Positions 6,716 through 14,613 of a stretch of 22,270 nucleotides of DNA are shown one piece after another. The DNA comes from a virus. Under the pieces are notes generated by a model that did not search any database, was not told the DNA's origin, and saw only the letters and a program-made list of their open reading frames with translations. The translations under genes and the position numbers were made by a program. Numbering within the stretch: the stretch's first letter is position 1; each line of letters starts with the position of its first letter. The stretch lies in IMG/VR virus record IMGVR_UViG_3300017917_004979, positions 1 through 22,270 of that record; one strand, 5' to 3'.

Positions 6716-6927
6716 CAGTTTTCGTAAATCCTACATTCCAAAGCTTCGGGGTTAGCATCACAAAATAACTCAAATGCCGTGGGATCATGAGTGTCATTTG
6801 GATGATTTTCTTGATACTGAAGAAGATCATCTAATTCACACTCTAGATAACGACGACGTTGACTACTAATGCCAGCATCGTATAAATCAATTTTATTTTT
6901 ATCAATATGGGCTTGTATACTTTCCAT
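6715..6927 (-). CDS. cp12: CP12-like Calvin cycle regulator
   Basis: This 70-aa protein ends FELFCDANPEALECRIYEN, matching the C-terminal CP12 signature (C-x8-C followed by xxYD/E) that binds glyceraldehyde-3-phosphate dehydrogenase. HPNDTHDPTAFELFCD also matches marine picocyanobacterial CP12. CP12 forms a redox-controlled complex with GAPDH and phosphoribulokinase, switching off the Calvin cycle; cyanophage copies are thought to redirect host carbon flow to the pentose phosphate pathway. The C-terminal Cys pair is C56/C65. The N-terminal pair is absent, with only a single C30. The ATG is 29 bp after the gp27-like stop with no clear ribosome binding site, and the stop overlaps the gp5 ATG. 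An auxiliary metabolic gene between structural hub genes is unusual in position. Confidence 0.88.
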   Translation of the reverse strand: MESIQAHIDKNKIDLYDAGISSQRRRYLECELDDLLQYQENHPNDTHDPTAFELFCDANPEALECRIYEN

Positions 6928-6956
6928 AAAAAGAGGAAATAATATCTACTATTTAA

Positions 6957-8330
6957 TCATTTTTTTCCTACGGAATCCCTGACCAAATTCAAATACGTAT
7001 AGTGATATTTTCTATCAACTTTCTGATTTACTTCAGAAATTAAATAGTTACCACTCAATTCAGCATTAATTTGATTCTCTTGAGTATTATTAGACGATGG
7101 GTTTGCAAATTCACAGTAAATCATATCTCCTGCATGAAGAGTAAAATCTCCTGGCACTGTAATTGAGATTTGATTTGAAAACAACTGATTAAATCTTGAA
7201 ATTGATTGGTAAAGAGTAAGATCTTTTTTATCATTCATTGTTGTAGGTTGGGATTTCCAAGATTCTAATTGTTTTGCAGCATTTATTCCAGATGGAAGAT
7301 TTCCATTATCTTTCACCACACACATCAATCTGCATGGTTTGTCTGGATTAAGAAATTGTTGATCAATAAAATCTAATTTTTTCCCCGCAGTATTGGCTTT
7401 TTTTGTTTGTGGCGATGCAGTAGATACTTGAGGTTGGTCACTATCTGCACTTCTTTCTGCTGCTTGTCTTCCAACTTCTTGCACAGAATTAATTATTGCA
7501 TCGACTTTGAAAGTATAGGGATCAAAATATAGTATTCTTGTATTATATGTGCCCATTTGCATTTTATTTTGCACATTTATATTTTGATTAATCGAATATT
7601 GAAGTATTCTACCAATTGATTTGTCTGGATTTTCTTTTGTTTTTTCTGGTGGAGTATTTGTATGCCTAAATTTTGCTTTTATTGGTTGCTCTAATAATTT
7701 ATCAACAGATTTATACTTATATCCTTCTGCAGTTTGATAGAAAAAATATCCAGCACATGATCCACTTTTACCTTCGGGGATTGATTTTGAAGATAACCAA
7801 TCTAGCACCCACAAAGGTTTGCGATCATTTCCAATAAAATTATATACATTTTCAGTATCTTCGATATCAAAATCAGATTCCTTGAGACCAAATATATTTG
7901 GATCTTTCAATATTTCTTTAATTGATTCTGAAATTTTTCCATCATATCTTTTAACGCATCGAGTTTGCTCATTTGAAAGAAATTCTTTTGACACTAACTG
8001 CATATCAAAAGATACTTTCTGAGTGGTGACATCTCCAGATTCAACTGTGTTTGTATACAAAATGTGTTTTAGTTTTTGACCACTTGAATCTTCAAGAATA
8101 ATATCAATTTTTTCTCCACCTCGGATCGGCAACCCAGACAAAATATTAGTTTGCTTTCCATTTATAATTCCCGCACCAGAATCAATCAAAGAAACTTGCA
8201 TAGTAACAAAAGATGCCAAAATACTTTCATAATAGTTGGCAACAGCAACTGCACCAGAAATATCTGTATCATTGATTGTGAATCGAATGAATTTAGATTC
8301 TTTAGATGAAATTAAATCTGGATTTGACAT
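6957..8330 (-). CDS. gp27: Baseplate hub protein, gp27-like
   Basis: This 457-aa protein has a tail-hub layout: an N-terminal beta domain (FIRFTINDTDISGAVAVANY...FVTMQVSLID) with the loop PIRGGEKIDIILED. A central domain (about 110-215) contains WVLDWLSSK and AGYFFYQTAEGYKYKSVD, and a C-terminal beta domain contains FTLHAGDMIYCEF and GNYLISEVNQKVDRKYHYTYLNLVRD. The last motif is typical of gp27/gpD/VgrG-type hub rings. It lies directly before cp12-gp5, and gp27 forms the trimeric ring that holds gp5. T4 gp27 is 391 aa and I cannot align it residue by residue, so the name rests on domain pattern and synteny. The start touches the stop of the lysozyme-domain gene (TAATAATG). Confidence 0.65.
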   Translation of the reverse strand: MSNPDLISSKESKFIRFTINDTDISGAVAVANYYESILASFVTMQVSLIDSGAGIINGKQTNILSGLPIRGGEKIDIILEDSSGQKLKHILYTNTVESGDVTTQKVSFDMQLVSKEFLSNEQTRCVKRYDGKISESIKEILKDPNIFGLKESDFDIEDTENVYNFIGNDRKPLWVLDWLSSKSIPEGKSGSCAGYFFYQTAEGYKYKSVDKLLEQPIKAKFRHTNTPPEKTKENPDKSIGRILQYSINQNINVQNKMQMGTYNTRILYFDPYTFKVDAIINSVQEVGRQAAERSADSDQPQVSTASPQTKKANTAGKKLDFIDQQFLNPDKPCRLMCVVKDNGNLPSGINAAKQLESWKSQPTTMNDKKDLTLYQSISRFNQLFSNQISITVPGDFTLHAGDMIYCEFANPSSNNTQENQINAELSGNYLISEVNQKVDRKYHYTYLNLVRDSVGKK

Positions 8331-8332
8331 TA

Positions 8333-10852
8333 TTAACTTGTAGCTACAATATCTAAAATTTGTTTATCTATATTATTTACACCAGAAGATTGAGAAGTAA
8401 TAATTTGTGAGGTGCTTTGAGATTGATTCATTGGCACATAAACAACATCCCTTATGACTTGCAACTTATTTCTATCATATGATGCTCTTGTTGAAATAGC
8501 AGAATATGAGTTTGCAGAAATAGATGATGGCTTTGTTTGAGCAATTGGTGCCCCACCAGATCTAGATTGAATTGGTTTTATAGATTTTATTTCACCACCC
8601 TGTTTGCTTAGTCCATATTTCTGAGGATTTTTTAAAATATCTTCAGCAAACCCAAATCTATTTCCTTCTTCATCATATCCTTCATATTTTCGAATAAATT
8701 TCATATGCTCAGATTTATTATTGCTTTTCATCATTGAAAGACCTGAGTTATAAGTCTGACCTTCAACAATTGTATATTCTAACTGAGCATAAAAATCTCC
8801 CGGATTTTTATTACTATTTTTTGCCCAATTCAAATATCCCAACCATCTTGCACCAGAAGCTGCATCAATTCTCCATTGGGCCAATCCAAATGCTTTTCCG
8901 TTATCGCCTTTGGCATCAGGTCTTAATCCAGATTCCTGCAAAAGATTGCCAACCATGTAAGCAGCACCAGTATCAGAAAATCCTTTAGATTTATAGAATG
9001 CAATTGCTGCTTTAATTTTATCCTCTTTCCCCGCAGGAACATTCACAGGAGTTACATTGCCAACTTGTGCGTCTTTTTCTTCCGCTGCTCTTTGAGATTC
9101 TTGTTTTGATCTCAACATCGTAATTTTAATCAATTCGGTTAAAGGACTTATACTTTTATAAATTTCATTTCCTAAGTATTGAGTAATCCAATTAGAAAGA
9201 AAAATAGGAAAAGTTTTGCCTGCAATTTTTTGCACTAAGTTGCCCAATCCTGGCATCGTTTTATTCAAAAATTTATAAATGCCAAAAGAAAGTGGATTTC
9301 CAAGAAGATTTCCAATACCTCCAGCGATTGCATTTGCATTTGCTTTTGTAAATGATTGCCCTAAAGATAAATTGATGCCAAGTGCTGCAAATGCACCAAT
9401 ATAAGGCACACTGGATAAAAGATTACTAATATTAACAAACGATTTAGTAATTGTATTTCCAATTAAATCTACAATTTGTTTTTGTGGATTAACACTAGTA
9501 ATTGTTTGTGTCGAAACATTTGTCTGTTGTATACTCTTTTGTGCCGATCCAACATTTCTTGAAGAAGATGGTTTTGATACTGTTTTTCTTCCACTAAAGA
9601 AATTACCAATTCCACGAATAACTCCTCCCAAAAAATATTTTTTTCTTTTTGGTTTTTGATCTGTAAATGAAGAAACTGCATCATATAAAGATCCACCAAC
9701 GATATCTCCAAGCAAACCACCAAGAGCGGCGCCAACAATAGCACCAAGTCCAAATGTGGCGCCGCCGGCGACGGCAGCTCCTAAAGCAGCGCCTAAAGTC
9801 GATCCAACTGCTTTGGCCGCTGCTCTGCCTGGTTTTTCTCTAAGTATGAAAACGTTATATAAAAAATCAATCAACCCACCTATAATTGGAATTCTGCTAA
9901 AAACTTTTCCAGTTGCTCTAACAACACCTCTTCCAAATATATTTCTTGCACCACGAAGAGACATTGCTCCGACATTTCGTGCTCCTCTTTGAAGAGCATT
10001 TCTTTGCATATTTCTTGGAAGATTTTCAATTGCATCTTGACCAAACTTGCGAATAAAGGCATTCCTTCCAAATCTTTGATAATATCTACGTTGAGCACCT
10101 TTTGATACTTTTCCTGAATCAGCAGAAAACGCTTTTCCAGGTCGATCAAATAAATCCAATCCATCAAAAACGGCAGAAAAAATATCCCCGATAACAATTC
10201 CCGCCATCAAAGCATTTACAATGCTAAATTTCTTATCAAGCTCATTGATTGCTACAGCAAGGTCTTTTTCATTTTTATCAATTTGAGCACCAGTAATAGA
10301 ACCTAACATCTTAGTGCCAGCAAGAGTTACATTATAAAATACAGACGCTAAAGCATCAGTTGCTGGTTTTAAAAATTTATTAATCTCTTCCAATTTTTTT
10401 ATAAAATTAGAAACTCCAGTTATAATTTTAGGAATATACTCAAAAAATCTATTAATTAACCACCCAAAAAATATCATTACGATTGCATTTTTAATTCGAT
10501 CAAAAAAACTAGCGAAAGGAAGATTTATCTTTGGTAATTTAATTCGAGATTTATCTTTTCTTTTTTCTAAAATATCCTCCTCCAATTTTTTTTCTTTTTT
10601 ATCTTCTAATATTTTTTCTTCTTTATTATTCTTTTTCAAGTTTTTGTATCGTGTATTCAAATAATTGCCAATATTAATTAAAGTTTCATATATTGAAAAT
10701 AACTTTTTAGAAGAATTTGATTCTGTAGATTTATTGACTACAAGGTTCTTTTTGGAAAGAGATCCTAAGTTTGAAACCTTCACCATCGAAGAAGACACTT
10801 TGATTGATGAAGATTTTGCTGGTGGTAATAGTTTTTGAGTAGATATTGCCAT
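8333..10852 (-). CDS. Tail-interior protein with phage tail-lysozyme domain
   Basis: An 839-aa protein. Residues 1-110 are basic and lysine-rich. Around 117-140 is a hydrophobic helix IKNAIVMIFFGWLINRFFEYI that also occurs in the upstream 643-aa protein. Around 340-386 is a Gly/Ala zipper (STLGAALGAAVAGGATFGLG) typical of tape-measure proteins. Residues about 615-760 look like a phage tail-lysozyme domain: KAAIAFYKSKGFSDTGAAYM, GNLLQESGLRPDA with likely catalytic E640, and AFGLAQW. It probably rides inside the tail or hub and cuts peptidoglycan during infection, replacing the lysozyme that T4 carries in gp5. Its ATG lies 4 bp after the preceding stop. It may be a second tape-measure or hub protein (gp29-like position); the exact T4 equivalent is uncertain. 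Confidence 0.72.
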   Translation of the reverse strand: MAISTQKLLPPAKSSSIKVSSSMVKVSNLGSLSKKNLVVNKSTESNSSKKLFSIYETLINIGNYLNTRYKNLKKNNKEEKILEDKKEKKLEEDILEKRKDKSRIKLPKINLPFASFFDRIKNAIVMIFFGWLINRFFEYIPKIITGVSNFIKKLEEINKFLKPATDALASVFYNVTLAGTKMLGSITGAQIDKNEKDLAVAINELDKKFSIVNALMAGIVIGDIFSAVFDGLDLFDRPGKAFSADSGKVSKGAQRRYYQRFGRNAFIRKFGQDAIENLPRNMQRNALQRGARNVGAMSLRGARNIFGRGVVRATGKVFSRIPIIGGLIDFLYNVFILREKPGRAAAKAVGSTLGAALGAAVAGGATFGLGAIVGAALGGLLGDIVGGSLYDAVSSFTDQKPKRKKYFLGGVIRGIGNFFSGRKTVSKPSSSRNVGSAQKSIQQTNVSTQTITSVNPQKQIVDLIGNTITKSFVNISNLLSSVPYIGAFAALGINLSLGQSFTKANANAIAGGIGNLLGNPLSFGIYKFLNKTMPGLGNLVQKIAGKTFPIFLSNWITQYLGNEIYKSISPLTELIKITMLRSKQESQRAAEEKDAQVGNVTPVNVPAGKEDKIKAAIAFYKSKGFSDTGAAYMVGNLLQESGLRPDAKGDNGKAFGLAQWRIDAASGARWLGYLNWAKNSNKNPGDFYAQLEYTIVEGQTYNSGLSMMKSNNKSEHMKFIRKYEGYDEEGNRFGFAEDILKNPQKYGLSKQGGEIKSIKPIQSRSGGAPIAQTKPSSISANSYSAISTRASYDRNKLQVIRDVVYVPMNQSQSTSQIITSQSSGVNNIDKQILDIVATS

Positions 10853-10856
10853 TTAC

Positions 10857-12788
10857 TTATCCACCAATTCCTCTTCGAGCAGCTGCCATTTGAGTTTGAG
10901 CTGCATTTGGATTTCTTGCCGATCCTGGTGGTATTTCATTGCTAGCTCCCTTTGCACCACCAGATGAAGTTGGGACAGATGTAACACGATCAATTGTTGG
11001 AAGAATGTCCAATCCTCTACCAACAGGTTGTGCAATATATTGAAGATATGCAGAAGCTAATCTTCTTTCTTCTTCAGAGGCAAAAGTTAACATTGCTGGA
11101 GAAGAAGATTTAGTTGCATCTTCTGGATTAGATGCAATAGCAGAAGAATCATCAGAAGTAGAAACTGCCTTTCCTGCAGTGATATAATTTACAAATTTTT
11201 CATGAAAAGATGGGTTTGCATCAACATGCAAATGCTGCCCCAGTCTTCCAGGTGGATCTACACTTCCAGTATATCCTTGTATACCTAAAGACTTACCCGC
11301 TTTAATTTTTTGTCCTGTAGAAACTTTAAGTTTGTTGAGATGACCAAATAATCCAAGAAGTTTACCCTTTTCATCAATTAACTCTACGGAATTTCCATAC
11401 CCATCATTTCTATTACCAGCATACTTGACCACGGCATCAACTGGAGTAGGAACGTCTACATCATAATTATTTGGATTGTCTTTAGAATATAAGACATAAT
11501 CTTTTGTAAGACCATAAGCTCTTTTAGTATCTCCCTTTCCATGATGAGGTTTGAGTTGAGAAAAACTAACTTGTCCAGAAAGTCTGACCCTGCCGCCGCC
11601 ACTAGAATCAATCGCTAATCCGCCGCCGGCAAAAGCACGTCTTCCAGAAGACATTGTTGGTTGATTTGTGCCGCCGCCAAGTTTATTCAATGCCTCATAA
11701 AAATCAACTCCCCAAGTATCTACTGCACTTTTGGAAGATATAAATTCACCCTTTGTAACTTTTGCATCAATCTTATCTCTACCCTCTGGACCCTCACTAA
11801 TTAATCCAGGATCTAAAACTTTAGCACCTCCAGAATATTCTGGTATTCGAATGGCGCCACCACCATAATATTCTGGAACATTAGACGCAAATGCAGTCTC
11901 TGCGGCAGTTGCAAGTCCAAGTCCGATTGTCGGAGCTGCAGATGCTCTCCTTCCACCAAAAGTGCTACGACCTTTCGCTTTATCTGCAAGAGATTTTCCT
12001 TTCGTCAAATCTCGAATCATTTTTACAAGGAAAGAAATCATATTTCTTCCCAACCATCTAATAACCTTAACTAAAGGATTGTTTAAAGCGACAAATAAAA
12101 GTAATAATTTACCAGCATTTCTTGATAGAAAATCGACAATTGCGTCAAAAGTTTTTTTATTTTGTGGATTTGAAATCCAATCAAATAATCGATTAGCTGC
12201 CCATCCCAAAATAATGAGCATAATAGTGTCACGTATTTTTTTAAAGATGTCAATAACAGGTTTAAAAGTTTTCTCTATTCCCTTTAAAATTTTCTTTGAT
12301 GTAGATTCTAATGAAGACTCTTTAGAAGATTTTTTTAATTTATCTTCTTTTTTCTTTTTCTCTCTTTCTTTCTTTTTATTTTCTTTTTCCTCGTTTGACA
12401 GATTTCCCCAAATTTCTCGCAAAAGAGCATCAATCTTATTCAAGATATCAGATTCATCATCTTTTCTTTCAATTAGTTTTCTTGCTAAAGATCCCGGAGC
12501 ATTTGGTTTGTATTTAACTAAAGCACCACTACTTTTAGCATTTGATCCAAATACAACTTTTGGGTTAATTTTTGTTTTTTTAATTCTGACTGATCTTTCT
12601 TTTCCCCTAACTCTTTGATATTCCTCGCGGACCATTATTTCTTCTTCACGAGAAAGACCACTCTTCCCCATGCTGATTTCTGTTAATTTTTCTCGCAAAA
12701 ATCCCTTGTAGGATTCCATATCAATTTCATCGGTTTCTTCAAGTCCTAGTATTCTAAGTATGTCTGTGCTTACTTGATCAACCGCCAT
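10857..12788 (-). CDS. Tape-measure-like tail protein with M23-like domain
   Basis: This 643-aa protein directly follows the gp26/gp51 chaperone region, where lambda-type phages have their tape measure. It has a charged N-terminus with a Lys/Glu-rich coiled coil (about 125-160). A hydrophobic helix IRDTIMLIILGWAANRLFDWI (about 184-204) is shared with the next gene. A module DKIDAKVTKGEFISS, SAVDTWGVDFYEALN (about 339-374) resembles the GEYVI...FLDALN motif of tape measures. The M23 peptidase-like domain (about 436-535) contains VPTPVDAVV, LFGHL and H519-L-H521. The canonical first zinc ligand His of HxGxD is replaced by N441 (NYDVD445). The ATG overlaps the gp51-like ORF by 11 nt. It could act as a tape measure or as an accessory hub protein. 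Confidence 0.65.
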   Translation of the reverse strand: MAVDQVSTDILRILGLEETDEIDMESYKGFLREKLTEISMGKSGLSREEEIMVREEYQRVRGKERSVRIKKTKINPKVVFGSNAKSSGALVKYKPNAPGSLARKLIERKDDESDILNKIDALLREIWGNLSNEEKENKKKEREKKKKEDKLKKSSKESSLESTSKKILKGIEKTFKPVIDIFKKIRDTIMLIILGWAANRLFDWISNPQNKKTFDAIVDFLSRNAGKLLLLFVALNNPLVKVIRWLGRNMISFLVKMIRDLTKGKSLADKAKGRSTFGGRRASAAPTIGLGLATAAETAFASNVPEYYGGGAIRIPEYSGGAKVLDPGLISEGPEGRDKIDAKVTKGEFISSKSAVDTWGVDFYEALNKLGGGTNQPTMSSGRRAFAGGGLAIDSSGGGRVRLSGQVSFSQLKPHHGKGDTKRAYGLTKDYVLYSKDNPNNYDVDVPTPVDAVVKYAGNRNDGYGNSVELIDEKGKLLGLFGHLNKLKVSTGQKIKAGKSLGIQGYTGSVDPPGRLGQHLHVDANPSFHEKFVNYITAGKAVSTSDDSSAIASNPEDATKSSSPAMLTFASEEERRLASAYLQYIAQPVGRGLDILPTIDRVTSVPTSSGGAKGASNEIPPGSARNPNAAQTQMAAARRGIGG

Positions 12789-12954
12789 TTTGTTGCTGTT
12801 TGAGTTTCTCTTCTTCTAAATGTTGCTTCAATAAACCAACATAGACTTCCCTCTCCCAAGGAATCCAGTTTTCAATTTCAGTCAAAGAATATTTATGATA
12901 CTGCATGAGGGAGAAATTAATTTTATAATATGATTCTAAGTCAATATGACTCAT
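12778..12954 (-). CDS. gp51: gp51-like tail-assembly chaperone extension
   Basis: This 58-aa frame begins MSHIDLESYYKINFSLM and contains the helical segment EIENWIPWEREVYVGLLK, ending in a Gln-rich tail. It lies directly after gp26 and before the tape-measure-like gene, the position of T4 gene 51 (hub assembly catalyst) and of the lambda T part of gpGT. The ATG is 2 nt past the gp26 stop, has no ribosome binding site, and lies partly inside a predicted 7-bp hairpin. The frame is exactly -1 relative to gp26 and is open from the slippery site onward. Expression may therefore be mainly as a gp26-gp51 fusion of about 300 aa, or by reinitiation. Sequence similarity to T4 gp51 cannot be confirmed by eye. 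Confidence 0.7.
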   Translation of the reverse strand: MSHIDLESYYKINFSLMQYHKYSLTEIENWIPWEREVYVGLLKQHLEEEKLKQQQNGG

Positions 12955-12969
12955 GCTTATGCGAAAAAA
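12937..12969 (-). promoter_or_regulatory. Putative programmed -1 ribosomal frameshift signal
   Basis: In the gp26 frame the codons are TCT TTT TTC GCA TAA, giving the heptamer T TTT TTC (12969..12963), which fits X XXY YYZ. After a 9-nt spacer come TGAGTCA (12953..12947), loop TAT, and TGACTTA (12943..12937), forming a 7-bp stem with one G-U pair. The -1 frame then reads R-I-S-M and continues through the gp51-like ORF with no stop. Confidence 0.75.
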
Positions 12970-13679
12970 GATGCTAATCCCTCCAAAACGACATTACTCT
13001 TCACCTTTGTTTTTGGATTTGTAATTTCAATTTGATGACTCAGTTTTGGCATTGTTTCAAAGAATTTTTCAATTTCTTTAAACTGTTTAGAATTTAACTG
13101 CTCAAGAAATTCCACTAATTCTTTTTTAGAAACTTCTTCAGATGACCAAGCCTCATCTTCACTATAAATTTGATCGATACAAGAAGCAATCAAATCAAAT
13201 GATTGATCAATATTTGCATTATTTCCAGTAAAATCAAAGTTGTTTTTAATAAACTGCTCTAATGAAGGATATTTCAATCTCATTGTCAGTTTATCATCAA
13301 GAATAATATCTCGATTATGAGATTCTGATTCTTTTACTTGAATCTCATCAAGATTGATCTTGACAGAAACGACAGTTTCTTCATCGTCTGGACAAATTAC
13401 ACTAACTTCAACATCTTCTCCAACAGACTTTCCACGAATATTAAGAAACAAATATTCAATATCAAATGTTGGAAGTTGCTCTATTTTAATTCCTTTGGTG
13501 ACAATACAATTATTTAAAACTGTTTTAATTGCTGTAGAAATTTGCTTGTTATCTTGACTTTCTAAAGCCAAGACTAAAAGTTTTTCTTCTTTAACTAAAA
13601 ATGGTCTATATTTGATTTCTTGTTTTGTTGATGGTAATTCAAGAAAATATGTAGGAGTAGCAATCTTTGGTAAAGGCAT
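12957..13679 (-). CDS. gp26: Baseplate hub assembly protein gp26 (tail chaperone)
   Basis: This 240-aa protein starts MPLPKIATPTYFLELPST and contains YRPFLVKEEKLLVLALES and IYSEDEAWSSEEVSKKELVEFLEQL, with EKFFETMPKLSHQIEI near the end. These are characteristic of the T4 gp26 / T4-type baseplate protein family found across T4-like phages. T4 gp26 is needed for hub assembly and is viewed as the counterpart of siphophage tail-assembly chaperone gpG. An ATAAATA late box lies 25 nt before the ATG; no Shine-Dalgarno is evident. The last codons form a slippery heptamer leading into the gp51-like frame (see the frameshift feature). Length is slightly above the T4 protein. Confidence 0.85.
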   Translation of the reverse strand: MPLPKIATPTYFLELPSTKQEIKYRPFLVKEEKLLVLALESQDNKQISTAIKTVLNNCIVTKGIKIEQLPTFDIEYLFLNIRGKSVGEDVEVSVICPDDEETVVSVKINLDEIQVKESESHNRDIILDDKLTMRLKYPSLEQFIKNNFDFTGNNANIDQSFDLIASCIDQIYSEDEAWSSEEVSKKELVEFLEQLNSKQFKEIEKFFETMPKLSHQIEITNPKTKVKSNVVLEGLASFFA

Positions 13680-13704
13680 AATGACCGATAGATTTCAGTG
13701 AGAT

Positions 13705-13711
13705 TATTTAT
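13705..13711 (-). promoter_or_regulatory. Late promoter box (ATAAATA) for gp26 operon
   Basis: The minus strand reads CATAAATAATC, containing ATAAATA at 13711..13705, in the 40-bp gap between gp54 and gp26. It ends 25 nt before the gp26 ATG. The match to the T4-like late -10 element and its intergenic position support a late start point for the hub genes. Confidence 0.6.
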
Positions 13712-13719
13712 GGGGCAAA

Positions 13720-14574
13720 TCAGAGAAGAGGAATTCCTGTCCTTTCAATAAATTGAGATCTTACAATATCTGCAGCTTCAATAGCGTCCAAATTTCCAGA
13801 AGCAAGTGCTTCGGTGTATTGAATATCAATTGCTTCTATTTTGTCACCATACCCAAAAGCTTTTTCTTGTCTGCTCGCTAATGGGGAAGGTTGTGGAGCA
13901 GGAGCAATGTATTCACCAATTGGATCAAATATGTATCTATCGTATGAAAACGCCACACTGCATTTTAAAATGTCTGAAGAATCATAACTAACAGGCATTG
14001 TAGTAATATCGATTGGAAAAGCATTAATAAATCGATATGATATTTTTGATGATATTTCTGCATCTTTATTGAATTTTGCAACATACAAGTTGCATTTATA
14101 AGCATCTGGATAATTGAATCTAAAAGATGCTCTGCTACTACTTTCATATATTGCCTGACCAAGACCATATGGACTTGCAATATAACTCATCCAACCCTCA
14201 AAAAATTTAATTACTTTGTATTCATCATCTACATAAAAGGTAAGTTGAAGATCATTGTAAATTTTGCGATATGGAAATTTTTGAGTAACTCCAGGAAAAT
14301 CGCTTGTCATTTCACTGGTGGCAAAAGAATTTCCAGGTAAAGAAGCTTCGCTGCACAACATACCCAAATTTTCACCAATAAATCTAGAGTCAACTCCACG
14401 AGTAGATAACAACTCTTTTAATGTTTTTTTGGCACCCGAAGATTTTAATCCACCTGCTGCAATTTCTGTCAATGGTGCTAAGTAAACATAATATTGCGAA
14501 GTCTGGGCAAGACTAGAAAATTTACTTAAAATTTCAGATGTTTTATAATGTCTGACTGGAATATTTGCGGACAT
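13720..14574 (-). CDS. gp54: Baseplate tail-tube initiator, gp54-like
   Basis: This 284-aa protein shows the gp19/gp54 tail-tube fold pattern: CSEASLPGNSF, then FPYRKIYNDLQLTFYVDDEY, FFEGWMSYIA, FNYPDAYKCNLYVAKFN, YRFINAFPIDITTMPVSY, and ILKCSVAFSYDRYIF. gp54 sits on the completed baseplate and, with gp48, starts tube polymerisation. T4 gp54 is 320 aa. The gene is divergent from gp4 and the first gene of the minus-strand structural run. The closely related tube protein gp19 normally lies elsewhere in T4-like genomes, so gp54 is the better call given nearby gp48, gp53 and gp26. The C-terminal 60 residues are Pro/Ala/Ser-rich then helical. Confidence 0.72.
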   Translation of the reverse strand: MSANIPVRHYKTSEILSKFSSLAQTSQYYVYLAPLTEIAAGGLKSSGAKKTLKELLSTRGVDSRFIGENLGMLCSEASLPGNSFATSEMTSDFPGVTQKFPYRKIYNDLQLTFYVDDEYKVIKFFEGWMSYIASPYGLGQAIYESSSRASFRFNYPDAYKCNLYVAKFNKDAEISSKISYRFINAFPIDITTMPVSYDSSDILKCSVAFSYDRYIFDPIGEYIAPAPQPSPLASRQEKAFGYGDKIEAIDIQYTEALASGNLDAIEAADIVRSQFIERTGIPLL

Positions 14575-14580
14575 TTAAGA

Positions 14581-14587
14581 ATAAATA
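14581..14587 (+). promoter_or_regulatory. Late promoter box (ATAAATA) for gp4 operon
   Basis: AGAATAAATATC in the 39-bp divergent gap between gp54 and gp4 contains ATAAATA, 26 nt before the gp4 ATG. Spacing matches the box before gp26. No equally good box is seen on the minus strand for gp54. Confidence 0.6.
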
Positions 14588-14613
14588 TCTTTTAGTGGGT
14601 ATATACTATGTAG

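Noticed and set aside
6957-6975. A AAA AAA slippery run at the end of the gp27-like gene
   Set aside because: The heptamer is in frame just before the stop, but the -1 frame ends after a few codons (M-I-K-stop), so no meaningful extension results.
11962-12618. Long plus-strand ORF of 218 codons
   Set aside because: It lies fully antisense to the tape-measure-like gene, is dominated by Phe and Ser from complementing Lys/Glu-rich codons, and has no promoter or ribosome binding site.
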